A DNA stretch of 64,000 nucleotides from Muriicola jejuensis (lineage in GTDB: Bacteria > Bacteroidota > Bacteroidia > Flavobacteriales > Flavobacteriaceae). The DNA is taken from positions 1,674,001 through 1,738,000 of the forward strand of contig NZ_JAABOP010000001.1 of the NCBI RefSeq assembly GCF_010671595.1, read 5' to 3'. Both the position numbers and the translations under genes were made by a program. Position 1 is the stretch's first letter, and each line of letters begins with the position of its first letter. The notes under the pieces were generated by a model that was not told the origin of the DNA, made no database searches, and worked only from the letters and a program-made list of their open reading frames with translations. Of this stretch, positions 59,533 through 64,000 are shown one piece after another.

Positions 59533-59897
59533 GGCCGTCTTTCTTTTGAGGATTATAGGACCTAAAATAAAACTAAAAACCATTGGAAGTCAAAAGGCCC
59601 TCAATCGATATCTGTTTGGCCCGATCCTTTGGGCTCTCAGATCCTAATTGGAATTGTAGAAAGTACTGGGAAAAATGTACCGTCACCTGTTTATGCGGAG
59701 TCCCAAATGATCGGTCCATACATCCTATTGCTCTTTGTCGGCTTTCTGATCTCTCTCCAATCGGCTTCCGATACCTGCACCCAGAGCGAGGAATAGGATT
59801 CTTGCTTGTTCTGCCCACAGGAGCTACAGAGCAGGGAGGTGGTTATGAGGCATAGTGATTTTCCCGTCTCTGATTTGAGTATTGTTTTTCGATGAAT
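59533..59897. other. gene-poor gap with one possible 29-codon ORF
   Basis: No gene is convincing here. On the plus strand 59707-59796 reads as a 29-residue peptide, MIGPYILLLFVGFLISL plus a polar tail, resembling a signal or membrane peptide; it has no visible promoter or homologue I can name. Two longer frames (59573-59818 minus, 59583-59855 plus) have no recognisable features. Confidence 0.3.
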
Positions 59898-60240
59898 TTA
59901 CCTATCAGACCAGACTGCGAGTTCGTTGCCGGCGGGGTCCAGGAAATGGAACCTCCTCCCTCCGGGGAAGTTGAATATATCCTTTGAGATCTTTCCACCT
60001 GCCTTGATCACCTCGGTGTGGACAGACTCCATGTCCCCATGGTAAAGGACCACCAGCGCTCCATTGACCACTGGTCCTTTTTGTCTTTCGAATCCCCCGG
60101 CTATGCCGCTTTCGGAAAAGGAGACATAGTCAGGACCGTAATCGGTAAAGGCCCAGCCAAAGACCCGGCTGTAAAAGTTCTTGATCTTTTCCAGGTCCTG
60201 AGCCTTGAATTCAATGTAGTCGATGTGGTTGTTTTTTCAT
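59898..60240 (-). pseudogene. VOC/glyoxalase-family protein, start out of frame by one base
   Basis: Reading leftward, an open frame of 113 codons (60236 to the stop at 59898) encodes NNHIDYIEFKAQDLEKIKNFYSRVFGW, GPDYVSFSESGIAGGF and RRFHFLDPAGNELAVWSDR, a full VOC (glyoxalase/dioxygenase-like) domain. Its only nearby ATG (60240-60238) is in the wrong frame: after ATG come six A's, and with five (or eight) the ATG would read straight into the domain. In the actual frame a TGA precedes the codon AAA and no start exists for over 40 codons. Either a one-base insertion in an A-tract, a sequencing error, or expression by slippage. Confidence 0.75.
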
Positions 60241-60289
60241 GATAAATAAGTCTTCAATTGGCTTTGTGATCGATTTTATTTAGTCCTGT

Positions 60290-62362
60290 TTACTGATGAT
60301 CCCGGCCAATGTGTTCGTTCCATATTGCTGTTTTTAATACCGTGCCATTTTCCCTGATAGCCCTTCGATAATCATAGTAGAAACTATCAGCATCACTTGA
60401 GAACTTGAGTTGTGTTTCCAGGGCGATGGTCCGGTTGGGCAACCGGATGACCACGTCGTAGCCCGCTTCTACAGAAGTATTTGCCGGATCGAGATCTGAG
60501 GTGCGGTGAGTGATGGATTCATGATTCTCGTAGACCCCCCAGGGAAAGGCTTCCTCCCATTGGTTGATCGCGATCACACTTCGGATACGTGTAATAGAGT
60601 CATATGCTACCCGGCTCACCTCGGCAAACCCGGATGAGGTTCCGGACGACAGTCTCTTGAATTCCGGGAGTTCCGGATCAGGAGAGATCTCTTCCCATGC
60701 ATAGCCATCTTTTGCTCCTTCAGGCATCAACGGCAGCAGCAGGCGGCTCCCTTCCGTGCCCCCGGTCAAGACCAGATTACGACCTAAGGAAGGGGTAGGC
60801 CAGAACATCGGCCATTGTGCATTGCTGATCGCTATTCTCAGCCTGTGACCCGGCTGAAAATTCCAGGTGGTCCAATGCAGGTCGATTTCCATACAATAGA
60901 CCTCCCCAACCGGACTTGGCCCCGGTGATGAGGCGGAGACCCGATGGGTGCTGTTGAAGGCACCGCCGGTGACCAGGGTACTCCTTCCGTCAGGGGCCAC
61001 GTCATTGAGTCGAACGACCCAATTGACATGATCCGTTTCTGATTGCACACATAGCTTCAGCCTTGGGTAGCCGGTGATCGAAATTTCCTCAGATACCTCC
61101 AGGTCGTATACCAGGCATTTCTTGTCAAAAGCAGCCTGGTCTGGCGGCCAGTCGCCCCACCACATCACGGGTCCACCCCCTTCTATTCCATCTGAGGCAA
61201 GGCTTTGCAAGGTGTCACCGCGAATGTCCCCGGGCATTTGTTCGCTGAGTCGGGATCCCTCAGAGACGAGTCTGAGTTCCAGGGAGTCCCTTTTAAATTG
61301 ATCCCATGAATCCACGACCTTCCATTTTCCGGGGATGTTCCCAAGCTCGGTTCCTGGAATATGATAGTCCCGTTGATAAAAAATAAGTTCCGGGTACTCT
61401 TTTTGTCGCTGATCCCGGGTAGGTGGTAGCATCCAGATATTTAGCCAGTCTACCACCTCTTTTCTCCACTCCACGGCAGGAGGGGGATCCGCCGTATGCG
61501 GCCAGGTATGGTTAAAGGGCCCGATGATGGCCCTTTTCGGGCCATGGGTTTGGTTGAAGAACCTTTCTACCAGATCCCGGTACCCATCATACAGACCGGC
61601 GATCAGGAAGGTGGGCATGGTAAAGCCGTCGTAGTTCCCATCGAGGGAAGCCCGGTTCCAGAATGGGCCGTCGCCTTGCTGCTTTTTATATTTCAGGAAC
61701 CAGGGATCGGAAAGGAATCTGTCGTGAAAGTAAGCTGAATCCAGTTCAAAATCAGGTGAGGCTGGAAAGGCATTATCCATATCCCTTCCGATCTCATAGG
61801 CGTCTACGTGCAGTATGCCATCCATATAGTGTACATCGTCCTCATACAGGTCGTCTGTAGACATAAGAGATACGATGGTCTTCAGTCCCGGTGGTTTTCT
61901 CATAGCCAGCTGAAGGGCATTAAAGCCACCCCAGGAGATACCAAAGACTGCCACATTCCCATTGGAGAAATCGGATCCTGAAAGATAGCGGATCACCTCC
62001 TCACCGTCATCGAGCTCCTGTTCACTGTATTCATAAGGCACGATTTCGCCATCACTTCTGCCAGTCCCCCTGATATCTACCCGGGCTACGAGATATCCGC
62101 GCTGTACAAAATAGTTGAACACCCCATAGCGGGAGGCCCGTTGCTCGTCTTTCCTGTAGGGTAGGTATTCCAGAATGATCGGGTAGCGAAGGGAAGGATC
62201 GTAATCAGGGGGGAGGTAAAGGTCAGCTGCCAGTTTTACACCGTCCGGCATTTCAATAAAGAGTTCGCGAATGGCAGGTACCTCTCTTTCCTGATCCGGA
62301 CCGCAACTCATGAACAGGAGCGCAAGTAAAAGGATAAAAGGAAAACTTTTTCTATAATACAT
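60290..62362 (-). CDS. CocE/NonD-family hydrolase, lipoprotein
   Basis: A 690-residue extracytoplasmic serine hydrolase. The signal MYYRKSFPFILLLALLFMSC ends in a lipobox (Cys20). The alpha/beta-hydrolase domain has nucleophile Ser in FGISWGGFNALQL, the acid in IAGLYDGYRDLVE and the His in GPFNHTWPH; a cap region and a C-terminal jelly-roll (WTTWNFQPGHRLRIAISNAQWPMFWPTP) complete the cocaine-esterase/X-Pro dipeptidase architecture. Probably cleaves peptide-like or acyl esters. It is longer than many CocE enzymes by about 100 residues at the C-terminus. Confidence 0.88.
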   Translation of the reverse strand: MYYRKSFPFILLLALLFMSCGPDQEREVPAIRELFIEMPDGVKLAADLYLPPDYDPSLRYPIILEYLPYRKDEQRASRYGVFNYFVQRGYLVARVDIRGTGRSDGEIVPYEYSEQELDDGEEVIRYLSGSDFSNGNVAVFGISWGGFNALQLAMRKPPGLKTIVSLMSTDDLYEDDVHYMDGILHVDAYEIGRDMDNAFPASPDFELDSAYFHDRFLSDPWFLKYKKQQGDGPFWNRASLDGNYDGFTMPTFLIAGLYDGYRDLVERFFNQTHGPKRAIIGPFNHTWPHTADPPPAVEWRKEVVDWLNIWMLPPTRDQRQKEYPELIFYQRDYHIPGTELGNIPGKWKVVDSWDQFKRDSLELRLVSEGSRLSEQMPGDIRGDTLQSLASDGIEGGGPVMWWGDWPPDQAAFDKKCLVYDLEVSEEISITGYPRLKLCVQSETDHVNWVVRLNDVAPDGRSTLVTGGAFNSTHRVSASSPGPSPVGEVYCMEIDLHWTTWNFQPGHRLRIAISNAQWPMFWPTPSLGRNLVLTGGTEGSRLLLPLMPEGAKDGYAWEEISPDPELPEFKRLSSGTSSGFAEVSRVAYDSITRIRSVIAINQWEEAFPWGVYENHESITHRTSDLDPANTSVEAGYDVVIRLPNRTIALETQLKFSSDADSFYYDYRRAIRENGTVLKTAIWNEHIGRDHQ

Positions 62363-62397
62363 GATGTTATCCCTTCATTTGAGGTCGTATGATCCCA

Positions 62398-62892
62398 TTA
62401 TTCCACAGCAGATTTAAATTCAAAGGGAATTTCCATTTCCAAATTTGAGACCGAAGCCATAAATCCGCCTTCTTTCTTCCGATAGCTGATCTTCTTGGGA
62501 AAATCCATCGAAGGGTTTTCACAGGTAAAGGTGGTGTCTGACTGTGAGGTCATCCGGAATTTCACGGGCTCCTTTTCACCCGGAGAAACGATCACTAATA
62601 CCCACTCCTCGAGCTCTTTTTCGAGGCTCATGGTTTCCTGCCAAATAGTATCCCCCGCTTTGAGGGTAAAACCAAGGCCCTGGTATCCAGGTCCAGGGCC
62701 GTTATCCCAGAATTCATAGGTAGCCAGGCCTTCCTCTTCGTTAGAGCGCACCCATTTTCCGAGCAGCCAGTCAAACTTACCCTTTTCCTTAGATTCCTGC
62801 TCGTGAACCTCACCATTAACAGGGCTTTCTTTCCGAACCTGATTGCAGGACAGGACAAAAAAAGCCAGGAGCATGAGCAGCATTTTCCTCAT
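62398..62892 (-). CDS. DUF6265 lipoprotein
   Basis: A 164-residue lipoprotein (MRKMLLMLLAFFVLSC, Cys16). FDWLLGKWVRSNEEEGLATYEFWDN and the following beta-strand pattern match DUF6265, a calycin-like small barrel common in Bacteroidota. Unknown ligand. Lies upstream of the CocE gene on the same strand, 35 bases apart, so they may be co-transcribed. Confidence 0.82.
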   Translation of the reverse strand: MRKMLLMLLAFFVLSCNQVRKESPVNGEVHEQESKEKGKFDWLLGKWVRSNEEEGLATYEFWDNGPGPGYQGLGFTLKAGDTIWQETMSLEKELEEWVLVIVSPGEKEPVKFRMTSQSDTTFTCENPSMDFPKKISYRKKEGGFMASVSNLEMEIPFEFKSAVE

Positions 62893-63025
62893 GGCAGATC
62901 ATTCTTTTTGATCACCTGACAGGCGATCGTTGGATTATCAATCAAAAGCTCCGAAAGAAACAAGGTCATCATAATAGTTCATTTTTAAGTTCTTTAGCTA
63001 TTTGGTCATTTAGGATCAGGTCTAT

Positions 63026-63184
63026 TTAATCATCCTCTTTTTTTCTGTTCATACGGCTTCCCAATCCTGCACCAAACGCCAGACCAATGGCGATCCATAC
63101 CCCGATATTATCCAGTGCCACCCCTATGGCAGTCCCTATGGCGATCCCTATGGCCATTCCTTTCCCGAGGTTCCTTTTATCCAT
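63026..63184 (-). CDS. 52-residue glycine-zipper-like membrane peptide
   Basis: ATG at 63184 opens 52 codons: MDKRNLGKGMAIGIAIGTAIGVALDNIGVWIAIGLAFGAGLGSRMNRKKEDD (written here as MDKRNLGKGMAIGIAIG through GSRMNRKKEDD). The two helices are full of GxxxG-type repeats, with basic ends, as in glycine-zipper peptides. It is short but well formed, with high alanine/glycine/isoleucine content unlike noise. Function unknown. Confidence 0.6.
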   Translation of the reverse strand: MDKRNLGKGMAIGIAIGTAIGVALDNIGVWIAIGLAFGAGLGSRMNRKKEDD

Positions 63185-63221
63185 TTCCTGTTTTTGTTTT
63201 CATGTAGCTTAGAAGTAAGAT

Positions 63222-63674
63222 TCAATCCCAAACAAACCGCCAGGTCCCATCTTCCTGTCTCTTCCAGACCGTATGGAATACACCGGTTCGCTCCACGCGA
63301 TTTCCTGTGGAGTCGGCCATGGAAAATATGAACTTCCCATAGGTGTATCCCAGATCACCTGAAGAGGAAACATCCGTAAAATCCGGTTTCCATTCCAGGC
63401 TCATGTTGCTGTCTGCCGGTGCCTGGGTATTGAGGTATTCGGTAATGGCCTTTATTCCCACTACGAGGGAATCATTGCGCATCAGTACGGCATCTTCGGC
63501 GGCAAAGGACAGGAATGCCTCCCGGATCCCTTCTTCTGCTGCCATTTGGGCAAAGCGTTTTTCGGTCTCGATGATCTCCTGTTTCCATTGATCAGTAGAC
63601 CCTTGTTGTGTTTTTTCACCACAGGATGCAAAAATAAAAAGTAACAGGAGGTAGGTTGGGAATTTTATATTCAT
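63222..63674 (-). CDS. SnoaL/DUF4440-like lipoprotein
   Basis: A 150-residue lipoprotein (MNIKFPTYLLLLFIFASC, Cys18) with an NTF2-like fold: EIIETEKRFAQMAAEEGIREAFLSF, the following AEDAVLMRN and the C-terminal GVFHTVWKRQEDGTWRFVWD. These match DUF4440 proteins, small ligand-binding or catalytic domains of unknown role. ATG at 63674. Confidence 0.85.
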   Translation of the reverse strand: MNIKFPTYLLLLFIFASCGEKTQQGSTDQWKQEIIETEKRFAQMAAEEGIREAFLSFAAEDAVLMRNDSLVVGIKAITEYLNTQAPADSNMSLEWKPDFTDVSSSGDLGYTYGKFIFSMADSTGNRVERTGVFHTVWKRQEDGTWRFVWD

Positions 63675-64000
63675 GGTTAAAGCCTTACTAGTTGAAATCA
63701 GGGCATCGAACTGAAAATAAAAGATAAGGAATTAGGCGCTATATCCTGGTTCAATGGCATTAAAAAATGATCTGACTTCCAGGCACATATAAAGTAGTGT
63801 CTGACTTGTATTTCCTGATGAGCACTCTGATGAATAAACTGATCAGGCCCTATGGCCTCACCTTGGGTATGCGTTTGATCAACTCCGCGTTTTGTCAGTT
63901 TTGCACACTAATAGACATTACCAGGGGTCCTTTTAGCGCCATCCCTTGGAATGAATATGGGGAAAGTAATTCGGTGTCCGAAGGGGGAAATATGAACCTG
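63675..64000. other. no supported gene; open frame to window end
   Basis: On the plus strand an ATG at 63818 opens 61 codons to the window end (MSTLMNKLIRPYGLTLGMR onward); on the minus strand a frame entering from the edge ends at a stop after FGHRITFPIFIPRDGAKRT. Neither is recognised, so the stretch is left unassigned. Confidence 0.3.

Noticed and set aside
59573-59855. Two overlapping open frames of 80-90 codons on opposite strands
   Set aside because: Neither has recognisable composition, motif or start signal.

Overview
The window looks like chromosome of a marine-type member of the Bacteroidota, most likely Flavobacteriaceae. The signs are a SusC/SusD outer-membrane pair, lipoprotein signals of the LSAC type, promoters with TAnnTTTG -7 boxes and few Shine-Dalgarno sites, a mevalonate pathway, a BLUF photoreceptor, and an arginine operon built around the ArgF'-type transcarbamylase. 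I see no tRNA, rRNA, CRISPR array, insertion sequence or prophage. About 61 protein genes cover most of the sequence.

Layout. 1-6.1 kb: the end of an FG-GAP repeat lipoprotein gene, then a sodium/sugar symporter convergent with xylBA (xylose use). 6.2-19.4 kb: a maltose/alpha-glucan locus, with susD and susC on the minus strand and, divergently, a LacI regulator, beta-phosphoglucomutase, GH65 maltose phosphorylase and two GH13 enzymes. It has a LacI-type operator before susC and an intercistronic hairpin before the first GH13 gene. 19.4-24.9 kb: a small membrane protein, a glycerophosphodiesterase overlapping a flavoprotein gene, glycerol kinase with facilitator, and TspO. 25-29.3 kb: mevalonate decarboxylase, GHMP (mevalonate) kinase, a UbiA prenyltransferase, an rRNA pseudouridine synthase and BLUF. 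29.4-38.2 kb: a nine-gene arginine operon (GNAT-argG-argC-proC-argD-argF'-argB-argE-argH). Residue 90 of the transcarbamylase predicts succinylated rather than acetylated intermediates.

38.4-50.6 kb: an envelope-glycan and redox region (GT-C mannosyltransferase, CslA-like synthase, polyprenyl-phosphate GT2, membrane 4Fe-4S protein, FAD reductase, GH113 mannanase-like lipoprotein), then an arsenosugar-type operon (rhodanese, DUF2064 transferase, purine nucleoside phosphorylase, ArsM, DUF547, GT2). The radical SAM partner ArsS is not in the window. The phosphorylase has Asp where 6-oxopurine PNPs have Asn, which fits removal of adenine from an arsenical nucleoside.

50.6-64 kb: GH32 fructanase, pabC/pabB, several conserved hypotheticals including a two-gene coiled-coil cassette, an XRE regulator with a membrane partner behind palindromic operators, an esterase, a voltage-gated K+ channel, a VOC-family gene whose start is out of frame by one base in an A-tract, a CocE-type hydrolase and small lipoproteins. 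The strongest leads are the substrate switches predicted by single residues in ArgF' and in the arsenosugar PNP, and the mannan-like glycan cluster beside the arsenosugar genes.
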